A DNA stretch of 22,465 bases from DTU098 sp964498525 (GCA_964498525.1 CAZCGU010000023.1:1-22465), one strand, 5' to 3'. Numbered from the stretch's first letter, positions 7,280 to 15,432 are shown. Numbers and translations: made by a program. The notes: generated from the letters alone by a model not told the origin.

Positions 7280-8131
7280 GTGGAACTCAACATTTTTGAA
7301 CTGCACAACCTTATTGACCGCTGCCTCGGGGAGGATGTTGGGGCCGGCGACCTGACCACCAACAGCACCGTGCCGGCGGGCGCGGTCTCAACCGGCTTTA
7401 TCCTGGCCAAAGAAGCCGGCGTATTAGCGGGCCTTCCCCTGGCGGAAATGGTTTTCCGGCGCCTGGACCCTGCCGCCGGATTTCTGGCCCTGGCCCGGGA
7501 CGGCGACCTGGTGGAAAGGGGCCGGATCCTGGCCGAAATTACCGGCAAAGCCCGGGCCATTTTGACCGGCGAGCGGCTTGCGCTCAACTTCCTGCGGCAC
7601 CTGTCCGGCATTGCCACCAGGACGGCCCGCCTGGTTGAAACGGTTGCGGATACAAAAGCCGTCATTGTTGATACCCGCAAAACCACCCCGGGTCTGCGGG
7701 TGCTGGAAAAATACGCGGTAAGGGCAGGGGGCGGCAACAACCACCGCTTTGGCCTGTATGACGGTGTGCTGATTAAGGACAACCATATCAAGATGGCCGG
7801 GGGGATCAAAAAGGCTGTTCTGGCGGCCAGGCGGGGAAGTCCCCATATGGTCAGGATCGAGGTGGAGGCGGAAGATCTGGCCGGTGTGGGGGAAGCCCTG
7901 GAAGCCGGCGCCGATATTATCATGCTGGACAACATGGACACCAGGACCATGCGGCAGGCCGTGGAATTGGTGGCCGGCCGCGCCCTGCTGGAGGCCTCCG
8001 GCGGGATCGAAGAAGAAACTATCCGGGCTGTGGCGTCCACGGGTGTGGACTTAATTTCAGTGGGCGCCCTAACACATTCCGTAAGGTCCCTGGACATCAG
8101 CCTGGACATCAAAGAAACAAAACAAATTTAG
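7280..8131 (+). CDS. nadC: Nicotinate-nucleotide pyrophosphorylase (carboxylating)
   Basis: Quinolinate phosphoribosyltransferase makes nicotinate mononucleotide from quinolinate and PRPP, the third step of de novo NAD synthesis. It has 283 residues, normal for the family. Hallmarks are EDVGAGDLTT (18-27), DTRKTTPGLR (131-140), the RAGGGNNHRFGLYDG stretch (148-162), KDNHI (166-170) and the C-terminal barrel motifs EVEAEDL and MLDNMD. The start is GTG 7280, with aaaggag at 7262-7268. The usual partners nadA and nadB are not in the window; upstream is the surface cluster. A strong terminator follows, so it ends its transcript. Confidence 0.97.
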   Translation: MELNIFELHNLIDRCLGEDVGAGDLTTNSTVPAGAVSTGFILAKEAGVLAGLPLAEMVFRRLDPAAGFLALARDGDLVERGRILAEITGKARAILTGERLALNFLRHLSGIATRTARLVETVADTKAVIVDTRKTTPGLRVLEKYAVRAGGGNNHRFGLYDGVLIKDNHIKMAGGIKKAVLAARRGSPHMVRIEVEAEDLAGVGEALEAGADIIMLDNMDTRTMRQAVELVAGRALLEASGGIEEETIRAVASTGVDLISVGALTHSVRSLDISLDIKETKQI

Positions 8132-8219
8132 CTCCGAAGGGCGGAAATCAGCCCGAAGCAGCCCGAAGCCCCCCGGAACTCCGGCTTTCCTTGCCTTCGA
8201 TCATGGAGATGTAAAGCTT

Positions 8220-8248
8220 GAGCGGGGGGCGAAACGCCGCTCTTTTTT
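8220..8248 (+). terminator. Rho-independent terminator after nadC
   Basis: The stem gagcgg (8220-8225) with ccgctc (8237-8242) is followed by six T (8243-8248). An alternative inner pairing, ggcg/cgcc, is possible. Confidence 0.8.
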
Positions 8249-8319
8249 CCCCGCATTAACAGTTTCTAGAGGGAAATGTTTTTTTTACATCCTTATGTTA
8301 ACCTGTTGAGCTTTCCAAG

Positions 8320-8349
8320 TTGACATTGGTTTTCCAACAGGGGTACAAT
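8320..8349 (+). promoter_or_regulatory. Sigma-A promoter for birA
   Basis: TTGACA (8320-8325), an 18-bp spacer, then TACAAT (8344-8349), about 105 bp upstream of birA. It separates birA transcription from nadC. The 8132-8454 gap holds nothing else recognised beyond this and the nadC terminator. Confidence 0.7.
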
Positions 8350-8454
8350 GTAAAAGGATTTTGCTTGAAAAATAACCTTTTTAATAATTTATAACTGCAG
8401 CCGGACAAAATGTTTTATGCTGATACCTTCCGGTGCGGTCATACTTAAAACGAG

Positions 8455-9444
8455 GTGATTCCGCTGAAAGGCTCTATACTTAAACTGCTCAGACACAACC
8501 GGCCCGGATACCTTTCCGGGGAAGATATTTGCAAAAGCCTGAATGTTACAAGAACCGCCGTATGGAAGCACATTGAAACCTTGCGGGAAGAGGGCTATGT
8601 CATTGATGCCCGGCCCCGGGCGGGCTACAGTTTGACCGCTGTCCCGGACCGGCTTTATCCGGCGGAAATCCTGGACGGTCTGGCCACCCGCGTGCTGGGA
8701 CGGGAAATAGAACATTACGAAAAAGTGGACTCCACCAACGAAGTGGCCAGGATGCGAGCCGCTAAAGGCGCCGGGGAAGGACTTCTGGTGGTTGCCGAGG
8801 AGCAGACGGGCGGCAGGGGACGGTTGGGCAGGCAGTGGTATTCTTCCAGATCCAAAGGGATCTTTTTTACCCTGCTCTTGCGCCCCCCCGTAAATCCTTC
8901 CCGGGCCTCCCAGATTACCATGCTTGCGGCAGTATCCCTGGCCTCCGCCATCCGATCGGAAACCGGGATCGGGGTGGGGGTTGGAATCAAGTGGCCCAAC
9001 GATCTCCTGGCAGGCGGCAAGAAGATCTGCGGCATTCTGGCCGAGCTGAGCGCGGAATTGGACCGGATTGGCTACCTGGTAGTGGGCGTGGGCATCAACG
9101 CCAACCAGGACCCGGGGGATTTTCCCGCGGATGTGCAAGAAACAGCCACCTCGCTGAAGCTGGAAACCGGCAAAACTGTGTCCAGGGTCAGGCTCTTGCA
9201 GGCTTCCCTGAAATCCTTTGAACACTGGTACGGCCTGTGGCTGGAGCTTGGTTTCGAACCGGTCCGGGCTGCCTGGAAGCGGATGTCCGTATCCCTGAAC
9301 TGCCCGGTGCGTATCCAGACTCTGGATAAATCCTGGGAGGGCTGGGCCGAGGATGTTGACAGCGACGGCGCCCTGCTTTTGCGCCTGCCGGGGGGTAATT
9401 TGCAAAGGTTTGTTTCGGGGGAGGTATCCCTGCGGTTTGTTTAG
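8455..9444 (+). CDS. birA: Bifunctional biotin--protein ligase / biotin operon repressor
   Basis: BirA attaches biotin to carboxyl carrier proteins through biotinyl-AMP and, in the group II form seen here, represses biotin genes. The 329-residue protein has an N-terminal winged HTH (about 19-60, SGEDICKSLNVTRTAVWKHI), the adenylate loop GRGRLG (120-125), KWPNDLL (179-185), GVGINAN (211-217) and a C-terminal SH3-like domain. The frame opens at GTG 8455, but the ribosome binding site gaggtgat (8452-8459) overlaps that codon and is spaced well for an in-frame CTG at 8464, so the true start may be the rare CTG. A BirA operator lies just downstream, before bioY. Confidence 0.96.
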   Translation: MIPLKGSILKLLRHNRPGYLSGEDICKSLNVTRTAVWKHIETLREEGYVIDARPRAGYSLTAVPDRLYPAEILDGLATRVLGREIEHYEKVDSTNEVARMRAAKGAGEGLLVVAEEQTGGRGRLGRQWYSSRSKGIFFTLLLRPPVNPSRASQITMLAAVSLASAIRSETGIGVGVGIKWPNDLLAGGKKICGILAELSAELDRIGYLVVGVGINANQDPGDFPADVQETATSLKLETGKTVSRVRLLQASLKSFEHWYGLWLELGFEPVRAAWKRMSVSLNCPVRIQTLDKSWEGWAEDVDSDGALLLRLPGGNLQRFVSGEVSLRFV

Positions 9445-9462
9445 GGACTTCTGTACCCTATA

Positions 9463-9493
9463 TGTAAACCTCCATCACCATCAGCGGTTTACA
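9463..9493 (+). promoter_or_regulatory. BirA operator upstream of bioY
   Basis: A perfect inverted repeat, TGTAAACC (9463-9470) and GGTTTACA (9486-9493), has a 15-nt spacer. This matches the known Gram-positive/general BirA box layout. A possible promoter overlaps it (TTGTTT 9437-9442, 16 bp, TATATG 9459-9464), so bound BirA would block bioY transcription. Confidence 0.85.
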
Positions 9494-9524
9494 CAAGGCT
9501 TGAACCTAGCCTGAACCTGAACCA

Positions 9525-9588
9525 ATAACTTAATAACTTAGTTTCCCGGTACACAGTGCGATAACTTAATAACTTGGTTTCCCGGTAC
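9525..9588. repeat. Two 28-bp direct repeats in the bioY leader
   Basis: ataacttaataactt-R-gtttcccggtac occurs at 9525-9552 and 9561-9588 with one mismatch, period 36. It lies between the BirA operator and the bioY ribosome binding site. No function is recognised. Confidence 0.85.
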
Positions 9589-9622
9589 GCGGTACGGTAT
9601 GTAAATGGGAGGAGTTAGTGGA

Positions 9623-10216
9623 ATGAACAAATTTTCGGCCCGGGACATTACCCTGGTGGCGGTCTTTGCCGCCTTGAATGTTGTGGCGGCCATGGTTGCC
9701 CGCTACGGCGGAAGCGTCGTCCCTTTCAGCCTGATGCCTTTCATGGCCATGCTGGCCGGCGGCCTTCTGGGCGCCCGGCTGGGGGCAATGAGTTTTGTGG
9801 TTTATATCCTGCTGGGCCTGGCGGGTGTTCCGGTTTTTGCCCAGCCGCCCTTTGGCGGGCCGGCCTACGTGCTTCAGCCCACCTTCGGCTTTTTGGCGGG
9901 TTTCGTGGGGTGCGCCTATGTAGTGGGGTTTCTGCTAAAAAACCGGCAGCAGGGGACCTTCGCCCCGTATTTTCTTGCCATGGCGGCCGGAGTTGTGGTG
10001 TACAATCTAATCGGAATCCCCTATCTTTACTTTGTTTTAAACTTTTACCTGGGCTGGACCATCTCCCTGGGACAGCTGCTGGCCATCGGCTTGACTCCTT
10101 TTATCGTCCTGGATCTGGTCAAGGCGGCGGCGGCCGCGGCGCTGGCCAGGGCGGTTTGCAGGCGGCTTGGGGCCTTTAGCCCTGGTGACAGCCGCGGCAG
10201 GAAAAAACCGGCTTGA
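9623..10216 (+). CDS. bioY: Biotin ECF transporter S component BioY
   Basis: This is the membrane protein that binds biotin and, with a shared EcfT/EcfA module, imports it. Translation most likely starts at ATG 9623 (MNKFSARDITLVAVFAALN, 197 residues): gggaggag at 9607-9614 is 8 nt upstream, whereas the in-frame ATG at 9605 lies before this site. About six hydrophobic segments are visible. BioY features include the first helix followed by VPFSLMPFMAMLAGGLLGA, GLAGVPVFAQPPFGGPAYV and PTFGFLAGF. The BirA operator upstream and birA next door support biotin as the substrate. No EcfT/EcfA genes are in the window. Confidence 0.95.
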   Translation: MNKFSARDITLVAVFAALNVVAAMVARYGGSVVPFSLMPFMAMLAGGLLGARLGAMSFVVYILLGLAGVPVFAQPPFGGPAYVLQPTFGFLAGFVGCAYVVGFLLKNRQQGTFAPYFLAMAAGVVVYNLIGIPYLYFVLNFYLGWTISLGQLLAIGLTPFIVLDLVKAAAAAALARAVCRRLGAFSPGDSRGRKKPA

Positions 10217-10410
10217 GCACAGCCTGACTTCGCTTACCGGGGTTCGTCATCTCAAGTTTTACTGGGGAGTACCCCGCCGCCGGGATTCCGTTTTGTAGAG
10301 TTTCAAACGTAACAATAAAAGACATATATAAAGGTTTCGTTAAAAGATTGAATGGGCCGGACTAAGTGTGGCGTATCTTTATTCCTTCATCCATATATTG
10401 CATTTATTGC

Positions 10411-10443
10411 AAACACCAGGCAGAACGCCCGGTGTTTTGTTTT
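10411..10443 (+). terminator. Rho-independent terminator, about 195 bp after bioY
   Basis: aaacacc (10411-10417) pairs with ggtgttt (10431-10437). After an A-C mismatch come three more pairs and an agaac loop. The T-rich tail ttttgtttt follows. Confidence 0.75.
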
Positions 10444-10474
10444 CATTAACTATAATTCCCATATCTAGTTCAAG

Positions 10475-10496
10475 GTACATTTTGCATGCAATGTAC
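10475..10496. promoter_or_regulatory. Inverted repeat, candidate operator upstream of the ABC importer
   Basis: GTACATT (10475-10481) and AATGTAC (10490-10496) flank 8 nt (ttgcatgc) that is itself partly palindromic. It lies about 250 bp before the importer genes and may be a repressor site. The protein is unknown. Confidence 0.35.
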
Positions 10497-10537
10497 GTAG
10501 TATGATATTGGTACTACCTGCTAAAGGGGTGAAGTGA

Positions 10538-10618
10538 GTGGAACTTGGAGGTGATTTATTTTTCAAGGTAAAACATTATGAACCCCTGCAAATCTCATTA
10601 TTTCCAGCAATAATTTAA
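10538..10618 (+). CDS. Possible 26-residue small protein or leader peptide
   Basis: GTG 10538 is preceded by aaagggg (10523-10529) at 8-nt spacing and reads ELGGDLFFKVKHYEPLQISL then FPAII before TAA 10616-10618. It sits between the candidate operator and the importer start. No family is recognised. The good Shine-Dalgarno is the main support; the frame is short enough to be chance. The remaining noncoding stretch 10217-10747 holds only the bioY terminator and the inverted repeat. Confidence 0.3.
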   Translation: MELGGDLFFKVKHYEPLQISLFPAII

Positions 10619-10747
10619 ATATTATTAGATGCCCAATAGATTTGTTCAGCAATTCTTCCCCCTTGCGGAGGTATAACCACTTATTTGCTGTGGAATTTCC
10701 TGCTTTTTAGTATAACTTTATAAATATTCCATCAAGGAGATGAAAGA

Positions 10748-11791
10748 ATGAGTAAAAACAGCATATGCCGGCTTGCTGCCACTATTTTTGTGGCAGCTGC
10801 CCTGCTGGTGATGCTGACCGGGTGCGGCAAGAAGGCAGAAGACGCTCCGGGCAAGGTTATCAAAGTAGGGTATTTCCCTAATCTCACCCACGCCCAGGCC
10901 CTGGTGGGCCTCCATGACGGAACATTTCAGAAGGCTTTGGGGGACGAAGTTACAATAAAAGAGCATACATTCAACGCAGGTCCCTCGGAGATTGAAGCCC
11001 TCCTGGCGGGTGAAATTGACCTCGGTTATATCGGCCCGGTTCCGGCCATCAACGGCTTTGTCAAGTCCAGGGGAGAGCTCAGCATTATTGCCGGGGCATC
11101 TGACGCTGGGGCTGTGCTGGTGGCCCGGAACGGTTCCAACATCAAGAGCGTCAAAGACCTTGACGGCAAAAGGGTGGCCATTCCACAGCTGGGCAATACC
11201 CAGGATATTTCTCTCCGGCACCTGATGGCCCGGGAGAATCTCCTGGACAGCTCCAAGGGCGGAACAGTAAACATTATTCCGGTGGCTAACCCCGATATTC
11301 TAACACTTATTGCCAGGGGTGAGCTGGATGCGGCCCTTGTTCCCGAACCGTGGGGTTCTATTATCGTCAAACAGACCGGGGCCCAAATAGTCCTTGAGGC
11401 CGGTGAAGTATGGCGGGACGGCAAGTACACCGTTGCCCTCGTCATCGCCAGCAACAAATTACTCCGGGAACAGCCCGGGCTGGCCAAGAAATGGCTGGAG
11501 GCCCACGTGGAACTGACGGAGCGGATTAACAATGACCAGGAAGGCGGGAAAACCGCCATCAACAACCAGATCGAAAAGCTGACCAGGGCCAGGATACCGG
11601 AAGATGTCCTGGACAGCGCCTTCCAGCGGCTAGCAGTGACATACGACCCCGAAACGGATTCCATTGAGGAGTTTGCCCAACTTTCCTGCGATTATGGCTA
11701 TCTCAAGGGGCAGCCCGATCTCAAGGGACTGGTTAATACTGAACTGCTAAACCAGGCCCTCCGGGAAAAAGGCTTGCCGCCGGTACAATAG
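10748..11791 (+). CDS. ABC transporter substrate-binding lipoprotein (SsuA/TauA/NMT1-like)
   Basis: This is the extracytoplasmic receptor of an importer for a sulfonate-, taurine- or nitrate-type solute. It has 347 residues with lipobox LTGC (Cys26) after an N-terminal hydrophobic segment. The type II binding fold shows KVIKVGYFPNLTHAQALVGL (40-58), GPSEIEALLAGEIDLGYIGP (about 78-97), and LDGKRVAIPQLGNTQDI. The start is ATG 10748 with aaggag just upstream. The ATPase and permease genes follow after a 444-bp repeat-filled gap, and sat follows those, suggesting a sulfur-containing ligand (inference). The ligand cannot be read from sequence. Confidence 0.9.
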   Translation: MSKNSICRLAATIFVAAALLVMLTGCGKKAEDAPGKVIKVGYFPNLTHAQALVGLHDGTFQKALGDEVTIKEHTFNAGPSEIEALLAGEIDLGYIGPVPAINGFVKSRGELSIIAGASDAGAVLVARNGSNIKSVKDLDGKRVAIPQLGNTQDISLRHLMARENLLDSSKGGTVNIIPVANPDILTLIARGELDAALVPEPWGSIIVKQTGAQIVLEAGEVWRDGKYTVALVIASNKLLREQPGLAKKWLEAHVELTERINNDQEGGKTAINNQIEKLTRARIPEDVLDSAFQRLAVTYDPETDSIEEFAQLSCDYGYLKGQPDLKGLVNTELLNQALREKGLPPVQ

Positions 11792-12094
11792 CCCGGCCGG
11801 CCTTCAGTACACCTCAGTACGACTGGCCGGTCCGCCGCGGCTATAAGCCGGTTAGCAGCCGGTATAACGGGGCCTGCCGTAAGTACAATAAGCCGGGGCT
11901 TCTGGCGGCACAACCGGCCGGCCTGCTGTCAGTACGAAAGCCGTCCTGCCGCAACACAATAATCAGGCCTTCCGGCGGTCTAAGCCGGTTTTGCAGCCGG
12001 CGCTCCTTTAGCATGTCAGGCCGGCCAGCCGCCGGTATGATCAGCCAGTCTGCCGTCAGTACAACAAGCCGTCTGCCGCCGGTGCATTTGCCGG
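11771..12094. repeat. Degenerate copies of the ssuA-like gene's 3' end
   Basis: The 444-bp gap (11792-12235) has no gene. The end of the upstream gene, cttgccgccggtacaatag plus cccgg (11773-11796), recurs in decayed form at about 11872-11895 (ctgccgtaagtacaataagc), 11921-11943, 11943-11967, 12048-12071 (ctgccgtcagtacaacaagc) and 12071-12094. The rest is GC-rich with many ccgg words. The next gene's ribosome binding site, aaaaggagtgg, lies at 12221-12231. Confidence 0.65.
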
Positions 12095-12235
12095 CCAGGC
12101 GGTGGAAAAAGCCCGACGCTTAAAACAGGTCCGCCGTTTCAAACGGATTTACAGCCGGCCGGCCGCCACCGCCAACGCAAACCGGCAGCGGTTTATGGTC
12201 AAAAACCGAAGGCCTGACTTAAAAGGAGTGGAGAG

Positions 12236-13072
12236 ATGTTAAAACTCAAAGGCGCGGGAAAAATTTTCAGCACCCAAAACGGAAATACCAAAGCCCTGGA
12301 AAATGTCAATTTAACCGTCGCCAGAGGAGAATTCCTCTCGCTGGTTGGTCCGTCAGGCTGTGGTAAGACGACCGTTCTCAATATTATTGCCGGCTTGGAA
12401 AAAACCAGCAGCGGCAAGGTTTACAAGGAAGGCCGGGAAATAACCGGGGCCGGGCCGGACCGGATTGTCATGTTTCAGGAACCGGCCCTGTTTCCCTGGC
12501 TCAAGGTCATTGATAATGTGGAATACGGGATGAAAGTAGCCGGGTTACCCAAAAAAGAAAGACTGGAAAGGGCTATGCATTATTTAAAAATGGTCCATTT
12601 GACCCGCTTCGCCCATTATTTTATTCATGAGCTATCCGGCGGCATGCGCCAGCGGGTGGCCCTGTCCAGGGCGCTGGCCATGGATTCAGATATCCTGCTC
12701 ATGGATGAACCCTTTGCGGCCCTGGACAGCCAGACCAGGAGCATCCTCCACACCGAACTGCAGCAGATCTGGTGCGCCACTAAAAAAACCGTCATATTTG
12801 TGACTCACAATGTCGAAGAGGCGGTCCTGCTTGCGGACAGGGTGGTGGTGATGGCCGCCAACCCGGGCCGGATTAAAAAGGAGTACAGGGTTCGCCTGGC
12901 AAGACCCAGGGAACCTGAGCATGCCGGCCTGGTCCGGATTGTTAACCAGATTATGAAAGAGCTGAAGGAGGAGGTGGAAAAGGTTGCCAGGTCGGAATAT
13001 GACAGTGGCTGGACTCTTCAAAAAAGTACTTTTCTACTCAGTCCTGATAGCAATGTGGGAGGGAATATTTAG
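12236..13072 (+). CDS. ABC transporter ATP-binding protein (SsuB/TauB-like)
   Basis: This is the cytoplasmic ATPase that powers the importer. It has 278 residues with Walker A GPSGCGKTT (38-46), Q-loop Q81, signature LSGGMRQR (133-140), Walker B ILLMDEP (153-159) and the H-loop histidine H191 (FVTHNVEEA). ATG 12236 has a strong aaaaggag. Its last 89 bp overlap the permease gene, implying translational coupling. Closest family is nitrate/sulfonate/taurine importers. Confidence 0.95.
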   Translation: MLKLKGAGKIFSTQNGNTKALENVNLTVARGEFLSLVGPSGCGKTTVLNIIAGLEKTSSGKVYKEGREITGAGPDRIVMFQEPALFPWLKVIDNVEYGMKVAGLPKKERLERAMHYLKMVHLTRFAHYFIHELSGGMRQRVALSRALAMDSDILLMDEPFAALDSQTRSILHTELQQIWCATKKTVIFVTHNVEEAVLLADRVVVMAANPGRIKKEYRVRLARPREPEHAGLVRIVNQIMKELKEEVEKVARSEYDSGWTLQKSTFLLSPDSNVGGNI

Positions 13073-13763
13073 AACCGGACTGTGGCCTGATTTCCTGTTC
13101 CCCTCCCCTCTGGGTGTTTTTAGTAATATTATGGAAGGTTTTGGGGACCACAGTTTTATCATCGCCATCGGCGCCAGTATGAAAAGGGTTGTCCTGGGCT
13201 ACAGCATTTCACTGGTTGTGGGGCTGTCCCTGGGACTCGTCATTGTCGCCTCCAGATTCCTGGATGAAACCTTAAGCCCGCTCCTGCTGGGTTTACAGAC
13301 CCTGCCCAGCATCTGCTGGCTGCCTCTGGCCATACTCTGGTTCGGTATTGGTGAGGATTCCATAATATTTGTGGTGGCTGTGGGTTCGGTATTCTCCATA
13401 AGCATGGCTACTCTGGGAGGAGTAAAAAATGTACCCCCCATTTACCTGAGGGTTGCCAGGACAATGGGCGCCAGGGGGCTCAAAGCCTATACTTCGGTGG
13501 TCATTCCCGCTGCTCTCCCCACTATCATTACGGGTATGAAGCAGGGCTGGTCCTTTGCCTGGCGAGCCTTGATGGCCGGAGAGCTATTGTCCCCCAAGGA
13601 CGGCCTGGGCTATATCCTGACCCTGGGCAGGGACCTGCACGATATGAACCAGGTCGTCGGGGTCATGATCATAATTGTTATCATCGGCCTCATTATCGAT
13701 AAATTCGTTTTCGGCAGGGTTGAATGCTCAATCAGGCAGCGCTGGGGCCTGAACAGGGCTTAA
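12984..13763 (+). CDS. ABC transporter permease (SsuC/TauC-like)
   Basis: This is the membrane channel of the importer (BPD_transp_1 fold). It has 259 residues with about six hydrophobic segments. The EAA-type coupling region reads ARTMGARGLKAYTSVVIPAA (about 153-172), followed by LPTIITGMKQGWSFAWRALM, typical of the SsuC family. TTG 12984 is favoured because aaggaggagg (12965-12974) lies 9 nt upstream, inside the ATPase gene; ATG 12999 is an alternative. Confidence 0.93.
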   Translation: MPGRNMTVAGLFKKVLFYSVLIAMWEGIFRTGLWPDFLFPSPLGVFSNIMEGFGDHSFIIAIGASMKRVVLGYSISLVVGLSLGLVIVASRFLDETLSPLLLGLQTLPSICWLPLAILWFGIGEDSIIFVVAVGSVFSISMATLGGVKNVPPIYLRVARTMGARGLKAYTSVVIPAALPTIITGMKQGWSFAWRALMAGELLSPKDGLGYILTLGRDLHDMNQVVGVMIIIVIIGLIIDKFVFGRVECSIRQRWGLNRA

Positions 13764-13945
13764 GTGCGGCTGGGGCCCGATGACACAGCCGGGCGCTCGG
13801 GTTGCTCCCATTTAAGCTTCAAATACCGGCCGCAATTTGTCCCGGAGAAGCATCCCGGTTGCAACGCCGGGGGGACGTCCACACGACAGGAAATAGCCGT
13901 AACGGCTGCAACAAGAAGGCCATCCAAACCAACCAAAGTATAGCA

Positions 13946-13960
13946 GGCGGACGGTCCGCC
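13946..13960. repeat. Perfect 7-bp palindrome in the ssuC-sat gap
   Basis: GGCGGAC-G-GTCCGCC lies in the 277-bp gap between the permease gene and sat. No gene or promoter is clear in this gap. The first about 25 bases after the permease stop (ggctggggcccgatgacac) weakly resemble the permease gene's last codons. Confidence 0.4.
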
Positions 13961-14040
13961 GGGATAGCCATCCGGTACAGAACAGGCCTAAAAGGAACCC
14001 GGGCAAAGCAAAAGCAGACAGGGACAGGAGTGAATATATT

Positions 14041-15207
14041 TTGAGTCTAAACCCGCACGGCGGAACACTTGTTAACCGCATCCTGACCGGGCAGGACCGG
14101 ATCGATGCCCTGGCAAGGGCGGAATCCCTGCCCGGCCTGGTCCTGGATGAATGGCAAATTTCGGATTTGGAGCTGATTGCCAACGGCGCCTTCAGCCCGC
14201 TCCGGGGTTTTATGAAGAAAGAAGATTACGAAAACGTTGTCAGCCGGATGCGCCTGGCCGCCGGCACGGTCTGGAGCATCCCTGTTGTTCTGGCTGTTGC
14301 CCGGCAGGAGGCCGACCGGCTGGAACCGGGGAGCGAGGCCGCGCTCTACAGCGAGGGGAACGAGCTGTTGGGGTTGATCAGGGTGGAGGAAGTCTACGAG
14401 CATTCCAGAGAACGGGAAGCCATAAATGTTTACAGGACTGCGGACCGGGCCCACCCGGGAGTACACCGGGTTTTTCAGCGGGGCCCGTATCTGGTGGGCG
14501 GGGAAATCAGCCTGCTGAACAAAAGGAGGGTAAGGCAGTTTCCCGAAATGTTCCTGGATCCGGCTGAAACCAGGCGTATTTTCCGGGAAAGGGGCTGGAA
14601 ACGGGTGGCCGCCTTTCAAACCCGTAACCCCATTCACCGGGCCCACGAGTACCTTCAGAAGTGCGCCCTGGAAATCTGTGACGGGCTTTTTATCAATCCC
14701 CTGGTGGGAGAAACCAAGGATGACGACATCCCGGCGGCGGTCAGGGTAAGATGCTACCATACCCTATTGGCCCTTTACTACCCGGCGGATAGGATCTTTA
14801 TTTCAGCTTTCCCGGCCGCCATGCGCTACGCGGGGCCCCGGGAGGCTGTTTTCCATGCTCTGGTGCGGAAAAACTACGGCGCCACCCATTTTATTGTTGG
14901 AAGGGACCATGCGGGGGTTGGCAACTACTACGGCTCCTATGACGCCCAGCTGATCTTTGAGGAGTTCGAGCCGGAGGAACTGGGAATTACCCCGCTTTTT
15001 TTCGAACACACCTTTTACTGCCGTGTCTGCCGGGGCATGGCCAGCAGAAAAACCTGCCCCCACCACAGCGCTGACCGTATCACCCTGAGCGGCACCAGGG
15101 TCCGGGAAATGCTGGCGGCTGGCCTCACCCCTCCGGAAGAATTCACCCGCAAAGAGGTGGCCGACATCCTGATCCGGTATTATTCAAAAAGGCTAGCTGG
15201 CGGATGA
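14041..15207 (+). CDS. sat: Sulfate adenylyltransferase (ATP sulfurylase)
   Basis: Sat makes adenosine 5'-phosphosulfate from ATP and sulfate, the entry step of sulfate assimilation or dissimilatory reduction. The 388-residue monofunctional form starts at TTG 14041 with aggag at 14026-14030. Family motifs are QTRNPIHRAHEY (193-204), ISAFPAAMRYAGPREAVFHA (254-273) and GRDHAGVG (287-294). A Cys3/His cluster (C327, C330, C339, H341/H342 in CRVCRGMASRKTCPHH) probably binds zinc, as in some bacterial and archaeal homologues. No APS reductase or Dsr genes are in the window, so direction of use is unknown. It follows an SsuABC-like importer on the same strand. Confidence 0.97.
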   Translation: MSLNPHGGTLVNRILTGQDRIDALARAESLPGLVLDEWQISDLELIANGAFSPLRGFMKKEDYENVVSRMRLAAGTVWSIPVVLAVARQEADRLEPGSEAALYSEGNELLGLIRVEEVYEHSREREAINVYRTADRAHPGVHRVFQRGPYLVGGEISLLNKRRVRQFPEMFLDPAETRRIFRERGWKRVAAFQTRNPIHRAHEYLQKCALEICDGLFINPLVGETKDDDIPAAVRVRCYHTLLALYYPADRIFISAFPAAMRYAGPREAVFHALVRKNYGATHFIVGRDHAGVGNYYGSYDAQLIFEEFEPEELGITPLFFEHTFYCRVCRGMASRKTCPHHSADRITLSGTRVREMLAAGLTPPEEFTRKEVADILIRYYSKRLAGG

Positions 15208-15275
15208 TGCGGCGGCCGGCCTGACGCCCCAGGAAGAGTTCACCCGTAAGAGGTGGCCGACATCCTAAGCCGGTA
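15207..15275 (+). pseudogene. Relic 3' end of a second sat-like gene
   Basis: 15211-15275 aligns with the end of sat (15114-15179) with 9 mismatches and one 1-nt deletion in 66 positions (about 85% identity); the match extends left to 15207 with one more gap. Six of the seven substitutions before the deletion are at third codon positions and silent, which is the pattern of a sequence that diverged under protein-level selection. It encodes the remnant AAGLTPQEEFTR. It starts at the sat stop codon. Confidence 0.7.
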
Positions 15276-15432
15276 ATTCTGCCTTAACACCATTAAATTC
15301 TGCCGCAATACCGCTCTTTAAACCTGCCCCCTTATTTTTTGCTTGCCCCGCCGGCGGGCTCTCTGTTAAAATTAGATGTTAAGAACTAAACTATTGCCGG
15401 GTTTAAGAAATAGATAGAAAGCAGGGACGCCT

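Noticed and set aside
8298..8337. BirA-like half sites (gttaacc and ggtttt) around the birA promoter
   Set aside because: The spacing is about 24 nt and the second half is imperfect, unlike the 15-nt spaced perfect box before bioY.
8389..9405. 338-codon minus-strand frame opposite birA
   Set aside because: birA is unambiguous; the reverse frame is antisense to conserved motifs and has no family features.
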